Source of the DNA: an uncultured Porphyromonadaceae bacterium
GTDB lineage: Bacteria; Bacteroidota; Bacteroidia; Bacteroidales; Muribaculaceae
Direction: 5' to 3'
Length of the DNA stretch: 46,972 bases
Assembly (NCBI GenBank): GCA_947178165.1
Contig: CAMWXH010000010.1
Location: forward strand, 1 to 46,972
Shown: piece by piece, positions 37,240 through 45,753 of the stretch
How the letters are laid out: each line of letters begins with the position of its first letter
How positions within the stretch are numbered: the first letter of the stretch is position 1
Position numbers and translations under genes: made by a program
Notes under the pieces: model-generated
What the model saw: only the letters and a program-made list of their open reading frames with translations
What the model was told of the DNA's origin: nothing
Databases searched by the model: none

Positions 37240-38934
37240 ATGAAAAAATTTCTACTGATTTTAGCAGGGGCGCTCACATTAGGGAGCCACGCCTCCGCTC
37301 AATGGGGCAATTCGGCAGCCGATGCCTTAGACGTTTTTCCGAGCGGCACAATCTCATACGGCACTGAAGTGGCCGTTGCTCCCGATGGTGGAGTTTGGGC
37401 AAGAATATATCATCCTAATATTTCCGGTGCCACAGGCGAAGAGGATATTCAGAACGTGGTGTATGAATACAGGGTGCAGCACTGGGATAAGGATGGGAAC
37501 CCCTCTTTTCCCGCGGAGGGACTGCTTGTAAGCGATTTCAAGAACAAATCTTACACGGTGGTGAACAATCTGCTAACCACAGATGCCAACGGCAATGCAC
37601 TGCTTTCTGTATCCGATTGCCGAAACTCTGCCGATCAGGATATGTCTTACACTGCCTATCTCATCTCCCCTACCGGAGAGATGCTTTGGGGCGAGGATGG
37701 AATGCCGATCACCGACCCCTTGAACCCTGCCGACTTCGGCGCGATGATGACAGCAGTGCCTCTTGACGACGGGAGCTTTGTTTTCGCCTGGATTGAGGGT
37801 GACAACTATGGTAATAATCACGTGATGCTTCAGCGTCTTAATAAAAACGGTGAGAAACAGTGGGATCAATCCAAGGTGTCAATACTTGATGACATTAGCA
37901 GTTATCCTTATCTCATTCCGTCGGACGACAACACATGCATATTGGTGTTTTCAAAAACTGCTTCCGATATTATTTATGCCAGGAAAATTGATTTCGAGGG
38001 TTCAAATGTATGGGGAAAAGACACGCGCGTCTATCGCGGTGGATTTGGAACTATCCCCCTTCACACCATCATAAGCGTGGTGCCGTCGGGAAACGGCGGG
38101 GCCCTGATCAGCTGGAATGATGACCGCGCAAATACTCGCACTGAATCTGCATATCTCAGCTATGTCACCCCCGATGGAAAGATCGGTTTCGGAAATGTTG
38201 CCGATGAGGGCGATGTGAAACTCGGTTACGCAGGATGGAGATGCTTCAATGTGAAGGCCGCTCCCGCATACGATGGCTCAGGATTCTACGCAGTGTGGCG
38301 AGAAACTAACATGGGGCAAGGAATGCAAGGATTGAGAATCCAGAAGGTGAGCAATTCCGGCGAACTTCTATGGGGCGACGATGGCATCGAATATGTGCCT
38401 ATAGATGAACAGAGCGTGGGATATATAACTATCCAGACAGCTGAAAATGAAGGATTCGCGCTTTTCCACGAAATTTATTACTCCTATAATGACCAAAGGG
38501 CTTTCGCCAGCCTTATCGATCCGGAAGGTAAAAATGTATGGAAGGAAGGTTCTATTGCTTTGAGTGAAGCCGATAGGCAGGCAACCCAGTTGACCTCGCT
38601 TCCAATGGCAGGTAACAAGTCATGGGTTTATTACTGGGATGACAAGGGGCCGGGCTCTGATGCTCCAAGTTGCTATAAGATGGGGCTTCTCAATATCGAC
38701 GGCTCTTTCGGAATAAAGCAATCGGGAATCGTAAATGCTGAATTAAATGATGGAGTGACTGTAGTGGGCGATAAAATATTTGCTGATGGTGAGGATATCC
38801 GTTTGTTCGACATAGCAGGCCGTTGCGTTTACTCCGGAAAAATTTCTGAAGGCTTCGTTTCTACGAATCTTCCTGCAGGTCTTTATGTAGCCGTTATTGA
38901 CGGAACAAAATCAGAAAAAATAATAATCAAATAA
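37240..38934 (+). CDS. secreted repeat protein, probable beta-propeller, with type IX sorting-like tail
   Basis: I do not recognise a named family. The 564-residue protein has a signal peptide (residues 1-20, ASA then QWG). A recurring motif with a G...W(G/K) core appears at about 144-154 (PTGEMLWGEDG), 203-210 (NGEKQWDQ), 253-261 (EGSNVWGKD), 373-381 (SGELLWGDD) and 429-437 (EGKNVWKEG), roughly every 55-60 residues. That spacing fits propeller blades. The C-terminus (IRLFDIAGRCVYSG...LPAGLYVAVIDGTKSEKIIIK) is a textbook type A sorting tail. It follows the Omp28-like gene by 32 bases and precedes the next by 8, so the three form one operon. Confidence 0.75.
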   Translation: MKKFLLILAGALTLGSHASAQWGNSAADALDVFPSGTISYGTEVAVAPDGGVWARIYHPNISGATGEEDIQNVVYEYRVQHWDKDGNPSFPAEGLLVSDFKNKSYTVVNNLLTTDANGNALLSVSDCRNSADQDMSYTAYLISPTGEMLWGEDGMPITDPLNPADFGAMMTAVPLDDGSFVFAWIEGDNYGNNHVMLQRLNKNGEKQWDQSKVSILDDISSYPYLIPSDDNTCILVFSKTASDIIYARKIDFEGSNVWGKDTRVYRGGFGTIPLHTIISVVPSGNGGALISWNDDRANTRTESAYLSYVTPDGKIGFGNVADEGDVKLGYAGWRCFNVKAAPAYDGSGFYAVWRETNMGQGMQGLRIQKVSNSGELLWGDDGIEYVPIDEQSVGYITIQTAENEGFALFHEIYYSYNDQRAFASLIDPEGKNVWKEGSIALSEADRQATQLTSLPMAGNKSWVYYWDDKGPGSDAPSCYKMGLLNIDGSFGIKQSGIVNAELNDGVTVVGDKIFADGEDIRLFDIAGRCVYSGKISEGFVSTNLPAGLYVAVIDGTKSEKIIIK

Positions 38935-38942
38935 GCATTCCT

Positions 38943-41723
38943 ATGAAAAAATTAGTAACATTTCTTGTTCTAACCGGTTTATGGACGGCGGGTGCAAATG
39001 CACAGGCTGTCTATGGATATAGCCCGGAAGTCACAAACGGAACATATACTCCGCTTGAATCACCGACGGTGATTTATAATGGAGCGGATGAAGAAGAGCC
39101 GGCAGGCGAATCTATCGAGGGGATGGTTTTCACTCCCTCCGGCGTAGTTAAGGAAGCTTCTGAAGTTACGGGATATGAGATTGGTTTCGATTTCCCGTTT
39201 GCCGGTAAGGATATGAAATCTTTTGCCGTGGCTGGGAAAGGGTTCATAATACTTGGAAACGATGAGTTTCAGGTTGCTCCCGACAATTCCGGCAACTTTT
39301 TTGATGCCGCGGGATTCTCTGATGCCTTAGGTTGTGTGCCTCAAAGAGGCGCTCGCGGGCTGGAGAATACTGTAATATCTTATGAGCTGACAGATGATGC
39401 ATTGGTGATTCAATTTGAAAACTTCGGAATGATGTTGACTTTTTTTGGCGATGCCACACCTGTCAATATGCAGGCTCGGCTTGGCAAGAATGGCTCAATA
39501 TCATACATTTTTGACAGTCTCTCTGAATTAACAAGCAACCTGATGTTAACGTGCGCTGTACGTCAGGGCGACTTATACACCTGCTTAGGGGGCACATTAG
39601 ATGCAGAAATCACTAAGCGTAACAATGCGTCTGATCTTCTTGCCGCTCCTCAGACGGAAAAATCGGTAACCCTTACTCTCCTTCCCCCAGTGAAATGTGT
39701 AGTGCCTTCCTCTCAGCCAACCGACCTCAAACTATCGGCAACATCAACAACCATCAATGGATCTTTTGCCAACGTTGAAGATGCAGACAATTATCTCGTG
39801 GTGTATGCCACAACCGAAGATTTCTCTTTTGAACCGGTAAATGGCACTTATTATTCCACCGGCGAGGAACTTGAAGGATGCATGGTCGCTTATTACGGTT
39901 CTGCCGATTCTTTCACTAATGAGAACCTTGCAGGAGGGACAACATATTATTATAAAGTGTATGCTGTGAATGCATACGGTCTCGACGGCCCGGTTTACAA
40001 TCTGACATCTCCTCTCGCAGGAAATGTGGTGACTCTTCCTGCCGGATGCGAAGCTTCTGTGAAAGATGCAGACCTCACTTCAATCACAATTGATGCTGTT
40101 GGCAATGAGGCCGGTGATGATATCGTTATCCTTTACAACACCTACTGTAATCGTGACAATTATGGCGACAAAGGCCTTTTCGTAACCCCCGGTGCTGATG
40201 CAAAAGTTGGCGACGTGCTCCCCGTTCCGGAGGATTACAGCCCTATGTTGTCAGGAGTGACCATGCCCGCTCCCGAAAATGCCGGGACAGTCGCTTACAT
40301 CGGCAAAGCTAAGGATGGGATTGAGATTGCAGGACTCGACTCCTCTACAGGTTATTACTTTGCAGTTCTCTCGCGCAATGAGGAGGGAGTATGCTCTTCT
40401 GAAATCGTATATCTTGACGCGGCAACCACTATCGTTGCTCCTTACGATGGAAACTCTACGAATTTCCCACGTTACATGATGCCCCAGGGGTGGTCAACAA
40501 GTGAAGCTAATGCAGAGGCTCGCACATTCACTTTCCGCGATGAGGCTTTCATCAATTCCCGTGCCGGTACCGTATCTCAGGGAACGCAGATTATCCAGCA
40601 ACGTGCTCAATTGACACGCGGCAATGCCGAGGGCATGACTGTCTGGATGACTCCCCAGCCTGTTGATGTGAACGACCGTCATATAATAGCTAAGTTTGAT
40701 GTGGCTATCACTGAATCTGCAAGCCGTTTCGACACTCATGCCTATAACGATTGGGCTGAGGGTGACACAATTGAGATTCTCGTGAGCGAGGATAACGGAC
40801 AAACTTGGGATGCCGTTACAACCCTTACTCCTGAAAACAAGCCTGATTTCGGTTATGATGAAGAACTTAGAGTGCCTACCTACACTCCAATCGAGGCTGA
40901 CCTTAATGCTTACAGAGGCAAGACAGTGTTGGTGAAATTCCAGTGGACCACTTATACAATCGCCGGTTTCGGAGCAAATATGTATGTTGACCGCTTCTCC
41001 GTGAAGCAGGGGGCTTTCCCTGATGTGCCTGAAGTCAACGTTGGCGACGTGACATCTGAAACTGCCGTTATCAATTGGAAATCAAGCCAGACTGACTATG
41101 AATTGGCCTACAGCATTAAGGGCGCAGACGATGAAACCACTGTTGAGGTGAAGGGAGCCAATTCCTATAAAATCGAAGGCCTCACGCCGGAAACTGAATA
41201 TACCGTGCGGGTAAGAGGCGTGCTCGAAGGAGAAGAAGGTTATTCCGAATGGAGTGATTATATTGACTTCACCACAGCCGGATGGCCTGCCGTGGATGCA
41301 CCTACCGACCTCGAAAGCAATCTGGATGAATATGACACATATAATAAGGTTGCTCTCTCCTGGAAAGCAACTGAAGAGATGGAATCGTTCGAGGTTGCTT
41401 TCCGTGAATCATCATCTACCGAATGGGAGTATGTAACTGTTACAGAACCTACCGTTACTCTTGAGAATTTGAAGGCCAAAACCCGTTATGTATGGAAAGT
41501 TCGTGCTTTCTGTACCCATGACCGCACAACTGATTACTCAGCACAGGCTAATTTCACAACCCCTGATAATGCATCCGGCGTTAATGAAATCCTTTCCGAT
41601 TCTGAGGCTGAAATATTCACTATTGATGGCCTTAAAGTATCGAAAGATAACCTGAAATCAGGCATATATATTATGAAGAGTGCTAACGGAACTCGTAAAG
41701 TTGCAATCAAATCATCTTTATAA
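38943..41723 (+). CDS. secreted multidomain Ig/FnIII protein with type IX sorting-like tail
   Basis: The 926-residue protein has a signal peptide (1-20, ANA then QAV). An N-terminal beta-domain (about 25-255) is followed by a FnIII-like domain (about 262-365), a middle region, a jelly-roll/choice-of-anchor-J-like domain (about 505-695, with WDAVTTLTPENKP and MYVDRFSV), and two FnIII domains (about 700-778 and 785-875, seen as PETEYTVRVRG and KTRYVWKVRAF). It ends EIFTIDGLKVSK...SGIYIMKSANGTRKVAIK, a sorting-like tail. No catalytic motif is visible; an adhesin or scaffold role is inference. It is the last gene of the operon, with an intrinsic terminator after it. Confidence 0.8.
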   Translation: MKKLVTFLVLTGLWTAGANAQAVYGYSPEVTNGTYTPLESPTVIYNGADEEEPAGESIEGMVFTPSGVVKEASEVTGYEIGFDFPFAGKDMKSFAVAGKGFIILGNDEFQVAPDNSGNFFDAAGFSDALGCVPQRGARGLENTVISYELTDDALVIQFENFGMMLTFFGDATPVNMQARLGKNGSISYIFDSLSELTSNLMLTCAVRQGDLYTCLGGTLDAEITKRNNASDLLAAPQTEKSVTLTLLPPVKCVVPSSQPTDLKLSATSTTINGSFANVEDADNYLVVYATTEDFSFEPVNGTYYSTGEELEGCMVAYYGSADSFTNENLAGGTTYYYKVYAVNAYGLDGPVYNLTSPLAGNVVTLPAGCEASVKDADLTSITIDAVGNEAGDDIVILYNTYCNRDNYGDKGLFVTPGADAKVGDVLPVPEDYSPMLSGVTMPAPENAGTVAYIGKAKDGIEIAGLDSSTGYYFAVLSRNEEGVCSSEIVYLDAATTIVAPYDGNSTNFPRYMMPQGWSTSEANAEARTFTFRDEAFINSRAGTVSQGTQIIQQRAQLTRGNAEGMTVWMTPQPVDVNDRHIIAKFDVAITESASRFDTHAYNDWAEGDTIEILVSEDNGQTWDAVTTLTPENKPDFGYDEELRVPTYTPIEADLNAYRGKTVLVKFQWTTYTIAGFGANMYVDRFSVKQGAFPDVPEVNVGDVTSETAVINWKSSQTDYELAYSIKGADDETTVEVKGANSYKIEGLTPETEYTVRVRGVLEGEEGYSEWSDYIDFTTAGWPAVDAPTDLESNLDEYDTYNKVALSWKATEEMESFEVAFRESSSTEWEYVTVTEPTVTLENLKAKTRYVWKVRAFCTHDRTTDYSAQANFTTPDNASGVNEILSDSEAEIFTIDGLKVSKDNLKSGIYIMKSANGTRKVAIKSSL

Positions 41724-41747
41724 TCCTAACGATTATTTCTTTAAAAC

Positions 41748-41790
41748 AAACGTCCCGAGCCTGCAGGTCCGGGACGTTTCTGTTTTAATA
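41748..41790 (+). terminator. rho-independent terminator of the Omp28-like operon
   Basis: AAACGTCCCG (41748-41757) pairs perfectly with CGGGACGTTT (41770-41779), with a 12-base loop that contains the palindrome CCTGCAGG, and is followed by CTGTTTTAATATT. It lies 25 bases after the last stop codon and just before the convergent acetyltransferase gene. Confidence 0.85.
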
Positions 41791-41795
41791 TTAGT

Positions 41796-42362
41796 TTAAA
41801 GCCACTTAATGATTTTAGCCGGATTCCCAACCGCAACCGTGTTTGAGGGAATGTCTTTAGCTACCACCGACCCGGCTCCAATCACCACGTTGTCACCTAT
41901 GGATACGCCTGGTAGTATCGTAGCAGAACCACCTATCCATACATTATTTCCTATTATGACCGGCTCAGCCCACTCCACAAGAGTGTTGCGTGTCTCGGCA
42001 TCAAGCGGATGGCAGGCTGTATAGATACTTACATTAGGCCCGATAAATACATTGTCACCTATTCTCACCTCAGCTTCATCAAGGATGGTTAGATTGAAGT
42101 TTGCAAAGAATCCTTCACCTATATAGATATTGCTCCCATAGTCGCATCTGAATGGCTGATTCACCTGAAAATGAGTGCTGCATCCACCCAACAGGCCACG
42201 CAGAATTTTCCTCTGCTCCTCCTCTTGCGACGGGCGCAGATTATTAAATTCCCAAATCTTTTCCCGGGTGTTCCTAAGTCTCTTTATCAATTCCGGATGA
42301 GCCGCGTCATATACCTCACCCCCCACCATTGCCTTCCATATCTTTTCTGCATCCATTTCCAT
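41796..42362 (-). CDS. maltose/galactoside-type O-acetyltransferase
   Basis: This 188-residue protein is a left-handed beta-helix acetyltransferase of the Maa/LacA/NodL type, transferring acetyl from acetyl-CoA to a sugar hydroxyl in the cytoplasm. An N-terminal Mac domain (about 5-60) precedes hexapeptide repeats (IGDNVFIGPNVSI, IGNNVWIGGSATI, IGDNVVIGAGSVV). The catalytic histidine is H118 in TACHPLD. Length and layout match the family; the true acceptor sugar is unknown. The start at 42362 has an alternative ATG two codons downstream. It has its own promoter overlapping the 3' end of the bPH2 gene. Confidence 0.92.
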   Translation of the reverse strand: MEMDAEKIWKAMVGGEVYDAAHPELIKRLRNTREKIWEFNNLRPSQEEEQRKILRGLLGGCSTHFQVNQPFRCDYGSNIYIGEGFFANFNLTILDEAEVRIGDNVFIGPNVSIYTACHPLDAETRNTLVEWAEPVIIGNNVWIGGSATILPGVSIGDNVVIGAGSVVAKDIPSNTVAVGNPAKIIKWL

Positions 42363-42410
42363 ACCAACCTAATTTTTTACATTTATTATAATTTTTCAAA
42401 AATCATAATG

Positions 42411-42442
42411 CAAAGATAGAAGTTTGGGTATAATTACGCAAA
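42411..42442 (-). promoter_or_regulatory. promoter of the acetyltransferase gene
   Basis: Minus-strand TTTG (42442-42439), exactly 20 bases, then TATCTTTG (42418-42411) is a full consensus match. The -33 element lies within the last codons of the upstream bPH2 gene. The predicted leader is about 43 bases. Confidence 0.75.
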
Positions 42443-43915
42443 CTTTTCGGCTCCATATAAAAGCGCCTCATATATTTGCTTTGCCTCTTTCTCAGGGAGG
42501 CTTCTGATGAAGAATGTGGTGCCGGATGTAGAGAGTTCAAGCGAAACGCGGTGAAACCGGCTACTTAAAGGCGTACGTCGTATCCTGACTACTTCAAGGT
42601 TCGAATATTTGATATAATTGACTGTCTCCGCAAATGCTCCGTTGTTAACTATAAAATAGGTTTTTCTGAGAGAAATCTTGCTATGCCGCATAATAAAAAT
42701 TCCTCTGACTAAAGAATAGAACAGATATAAACCGGGTAAAATCTCCCACAGATATAATTGAAAAAAATATAGAACTATCCCCAACACTATTATAAGGCCT
42801 AATCGGGGTAACATAGCATGTATCAGCACCCCTCTTCCCGATCTTGCGGTTAGGATGGCTGCACACTTGGAATACTCATCCCCTAACCACCATTTCAGAA
42901 AGAAATCAGAAGAATCCGCTCCATACAATTTCATATTATCTTCCTCTTTTTGAGCTGATGCAAAAAGAGGCTGCTTCAGCATGAGGGTGCAGAGTCCAAA
43001 CTTCCTCTCAAGGATATTCCGTTTTATCTCGATAGTGCAGATCTTGTCGTAAAAGAAACTGCAACTCGCACGGGTCAAAAGTCCGTATGAGAAAGTGAGG
43101 CGATTCTTATCATATCGCATCGTCATGTCATAATATCGCAATATCACCGTGACAAGCCATAAAATCAAAATGACAACATAGATTATCCCTAACAGAAGGA
43201 TAATCCTTAGAGGCGAGCCAACAATGATTTCAAAATTTGAATCAAGATAGCCAGCAACAGCATCGTTGGCATTTTCGGAAAAGTTGGAGAGCATGTCAAA
43301 TGCCACTCCAAAAATTGATCCCAATACTGCCAAGCCTTTTAAATGATTCTGACAGAGCGATGCCAATAATAAATTTTTAGTAGGGAAATGAACTACGGAA
43401 GAGGGAGTCTCCTGCCGAGGCTCCGCGTCAGATAGTGAATGAGGCTTTTCCTCTTTTTCAATGACAGCCAATAGACTCTGCCACTCCCCTTCATCTAAAA
43501 TCAATTCTATCTCTTCTGTCCTTGTCGCAATAGTGTCAAAAATGATTCCCCTCATCCCAAGGAGACGAAACCATAGCCCTTTTTCTGTGCGGAGCGAGTG
43601 GACGCGGCCGAGAGGGATAGACGTGGTCTCGTGATTTATCAGTCCGTGGATAAAAACAAGATTTCCATTCTTGACATAGAATTTTTTCGGAAGATAAGAA
43701 GCAAAAGATGCAATAATGGAAAGGATCACCGTAGCTCCCAGACAGAAGAACAGAATCTCACCCAATCCTATCTCGCCGTCTGAATAAGATGTGAAAAATT
43801 TATATAAAGCCACCGGGGCGATTGGAGCAAGAATATGGCGGAAGTTTTTTGCAAATATGATGAAAAAAGCGCCTATGCTCATCCTCTGAGGACGCGAAAA
43901 ATCATTCACTGCCAT
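42434..43915 (-). CDS. bPH2-domain membrane protein, YdbT-like
   Basis: The start is the ATG at 43915; a TTG five codons earlier is less likely. The 493-residue protein has the N-terminal DFSRPQRMSIGAFFIIFAKNFR typical of YdbT proteins, several membrane helices (about residues 15-35, 45-70, 195-215, 235-260, 365-395) and three bacterial PH-like (bPH2/DUF304) domains after them (for example YVKNGNLVFIHGLINHETTSIPLGRVHSL). YdbT is an inner-membrane protein of poorly known function, linked in Bacillus to resistance to antimicrobial peptides. It overlaps the YdbS-like gene by 14 bases, the usual pairing. Confidence 0.88.
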   Translation of the reverse strand: MAVNDFSRPQRMSIGAFFIIFAKNFRHILAPIAPVALYKFFTSYSDGEIGLGEILFFCLGATVILSIIASFASYLPKKFYVKNGNLVFIHGLINHETTSIPLGRVHSLRTEKGLWFRLLGMRGIIFDTIATRTEEIELILDEGEWQSLLAVIEKEEKPHSLSDAEPRQETPSSVVHFPTKNLLLASLCQNHLKGLAVLGSIFGVAFDMLSNFSENANDAVAGYLDSNFEIIVGSPLRIILLLGIIYVVILILWLVTVILRYYDMTMRYDKNRLTFSYGLLTRASCSFFYDKICTIEIKRNILERKFGLCTLMLKQPLFASAQKEEDNMKLYGADSSDFFLKWWLGDEYSKCAAILTARSGRGVLIHAMLPRLGLIIVLGIVLYFFQLYLWEILPGLYLFYSLVRGIFIMRHSKISLRKTYFIVNNGAFAETVNYIKYSNLEVVRIRRTPLSSRFHRVSLELSTSGTTFFIRSLPEKEAKQIYEALLYGAEKFA

Positions 43916-44417
43916 ATCCCATCCTTTCAATCATTATGCTCTTTATCTGATCAGCTCTCTCTTTAGTAAGGCCGGGGATTGACAATGAATATATTGCCTG
44001 AGCCCCGTTCACTACCTCCACCGAGTAGAGATTGAAAAAACGGGCCACCGGATTCTGCTTCACGCTCACTTGCTGCAGACGGTTGTAAGGCATGGTGGTA
44101 ACGGTTGGAAAAACTATTCCGCTGCGATAACTGATATCATTTTCACGAAGCGCGAAGCCTTTAAACATCCACGCCTTCCTGACCATTATTAAATTGGTAA
44201 TCATTGTCACTACAATGATTGCCTCACCCAATATGAACCATAATATGTCGTCGAGAAGAAGAAGAAAGAATGCCAATAACACTAATATCATATACAGGCA
44301 CCCAGTCAATATCATCTGGACCGTTCGATACTTAGCATTAATAGTTTCATATTTCAGATCAACAACAGGTTCAATCGCACCTATCATATCTTCCAGGTTT
44401 AATTGCTTATTCGACAT
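43902..44417 (-). CDS. bPH2-domain membrane protein, YdbS-like
   Basis: The 171-residue partner of the YdbT-like protein has two adjacent membrane helices (about 33-80) followed by one bPH2/DUF304 domain (ALRENDISYRSGIVFPTVTTMPYNRLQQVSVKQNP). The length and order match YdbS. The gene is first in the pair and its 3' end overlaps the next start, so translation is coupled. It lies 125 bases downstream of tRNA-Ser on the same strand and could be transcribed from there or from the minus-strand TATCTTTG at 44529-44522. Confidence 0.87.
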   Translation of the reverse strand: MSNKQLNLEDMIGAIEPVVDLKYETINAKYRTVQMILTGCLYMILVLLAFFLLLLDDILWFILGEAIIVVTMITNLIMVRKAWMFKGFALRENDISYRSGIVFPTVTTMPYNRLQQVSVKQNPVARFFNLYSVEVVNGAQAIYSLSIPGLTKERADQIKSIMIERMGYGSE

Positions 44418-44492
44418 CCCTTAACTCTATTTCTCGTGTCAACTTCCATTTATGAATGCAAGGCAACATCGTCTATAATGCGTCTATACTTT

Positions 44493-44542
44493 TTGATACA
44501 ATTCGCGCTAATCATCTGTATCAAAGATAATTAGCGCGAATT
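44493..44542 (-). repeat. interleaved inverted repeats abutting the tRNA-Ser 3' end
   Basis: AATTCGCGCTAAT (44500-44512) and ATTAGCGCGAATT (44530-44542) are perfect 13-base complements. TTGATACA (44493-44500) and TGTATCAA (44517-44524) are perfect 8-base complements. The two pairs interleave, so they are either mutually exclusive hairpins or an H-type pseudoknot. The larger arm ends at the base before the tRNA CCA end. No T-run follows on the minus strand, so it is not a standard terminator. A TATCTTTG -7-like element lies in the larger loop. Confidence 0.6.
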
Positions 44543-44632
44543 TGGCGGAAAGACAGGGATTCGAACCCTGGGTACCCGAAAGGGTACAACGGTTTTCGAG
44601 ACCGTCCCGTTCGACCACTCCGGCATCTTTCC
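44543..44632 (-). tRNA. tRNA-Ser (anticodon CGA)
   Basis: The minus strand folds as a class II tRNA: acceptor GGAAAGA pairs with TCTTTCC, the anticodon loop CTCGAAA in an ACGGT/ACCGT stem gives anticodon CGA (codon UCG), a long variable arm TTGTACCCTTTCGGGTAC is typical of serine tRNAs, and GGTTCGAATCC is the T arm. The discriminator base G and an encoded CCA end the gene, so it is 90 bases with CCA. Confidence 0.95.
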
Positions 44633-44653
44633 CCGGTCGTTTTTGATAGCGCA

Positions 44654-44685
44654 CAAAATTACAACATTTTTACAATATCTTCAAA
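44654..44685 (-). promoter_or_regulatory. promoter of tRNA-Ser
   Basis: Minus-strand TTTG (44685-44682), exactly 20 bases, then TAATTTTG (44661-44654) is a full consensus match, about 22 bases upstream of the tRNA 5' end. Confidence 0.75.
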
Positions 44686-44715
44686 TTTTTTTCTACTTTT
44701 TTTACCGTTTTTCGT

Positions 44716-44723
44716 TATATTTG
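44716..44723 (+). promoter_or_regulatory. candidate -7 element of the uridine phosphorylase gene
   Basis: TATATTTG matches TAnnTTTG, about 120 bases before the ATG at 44844. No -33 TTTG is seen at the usual distance. The long leader has no riboswitch I recognise. Confidence 0.45.
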
Positions 44724-44843
44724 TAGAGATAATTTATATTCCTTTTAGCTTTACTCTTATGTCGTCTGTCGCACTATCCGGGAGATGCTTAATTTTAAGA
44801 GTGGGCTTCATAATCCCGTTAAACCTTTAATCTATATCATAAT

Positions 44844-45722
44844 ATGGAAAATAAAAGAATCATACCCCCTTCTGAACTGATAATCAATGAGGATGGCTCA
44901 GCATTCCATATCCATCTCACTCCCGACCAGCTGCGCGATAAAATTATTTTCGTCGGCGATCCGGGGCGCGTTGATATGGTGGCATCTTATTTTGACACAA
45001 TCGATTATAATGTGTCGGCAAGAGAGTTTCACGCCATAGGCGGAACATATAAAGGGAAGCCGCTGATGGTTATTTCTCACGGCATTGGCTCAGACAATAT
45101 AGAGATTGTTGTCACTGAGCTTGATGCTCTCGCCAACATTGATTTCAAGACCCGCACCGTGAAACCGGAACATCGCACTCTGGAGATTGTGAGAGTTGGA
45201 ACGTCCGGATCTTTGCAGGACGACCTCCACATAGGCGATTTCGTTATCGCTGAGAAAGGAACTGGAACCGATGGCATACTCAACTTCTATGCCGACCGCA
45301 ATGAGGTCTGCGACCTTGAATTTGAGAAACAGTTCTGCATTCACACCGACTGGGATCCCACTTGGGCCGCTCCATATACTGTTGATGCTGACCCCGACCT
45401 TGTGGAAAGAATAGGACGTGATGACATGACGAGAGGTTTCACAATCTCAGCCGTTGGTTTTTACGCACCCCAAGGCAGAATGGTACGCCTTAAGCTTGCA
45501 GATCCTGAACTGAATGAGAAGATTGAGAGTTTCCGTTATCGCGGTCGCCCTGTAACTAACTTTGAAATGGAGTCAGGTTGCCTGCAAGGGATGGCAAAGA
45601 TGCTTGGACATAAGGCTATGACAGTGTGCTGCATAATTGCTGAGAGGCGTGCGAACAATGCCAATACCGACTATAAACCGAAAGTGAGGAAATTGATTGA
45701 GACGGTACTCGAACGTTTCTAA
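44844..45722 (+). CDS. udp: nucleoside phosphorylase, probable uridine phosphorylase
   Basis: This 292-residue enzyme of the nucleoside phosphorylase-I family splits uridine and phosphate into uracil and ribose-1-phosphate in the cytoplasm, for pyrimidine salvage. The family signatures are FVGDPGRVDMVA near residues 36-47, GIGSDNIEI near 80-88, VRVGTSGSLQDDLHIGD near 115-131 for phosphate binding, and NFEMESGCLQGMA near 238-250 for ribose binding. The length is above the 253 residues of E. coli Udp but usual for Bacteroidetes. Purine or other nucleoside specificity cannot be excluded. It is convergent with dprA. Confidence 0.88.
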   Translation: MENKRIIPPSELIINEDGSAFHIHLTPDQLRDKIIFVGDPGRVDMVASYFDTIDYNVSAREFHAIGGTYKGKPLMVISHGIGSDNIEIVVTELDALANIDFKTRTVKPEHRTLEIVRVGTSGSLQDDLHIGDFVIAEKGTGTDGILNFYADRNEVCDLEFEKQFCIHTDWDPTWAAPYTVDADPDLVERIGRDDMTRGFTISAVGFYAPQGRMVRLKLADPELNEKIESFRYRGRPVTNFEMESGCLQGMAKMLGHKAMTVCCIIAERRANNANTDYKPKVRKLIETVLERF

Positions 45723-45753
45723 GGATAAGCCTTCCGGACAAAGCATATTAATA

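Noticed and set aside
44493..44632. tRNA-Ser with repeats at its 3' end considered as an attachment site of an integrated element.
   Set aside because: No integrase, no second copy of the tRNA 3' end and no mobile genes are seen on either side within the window.
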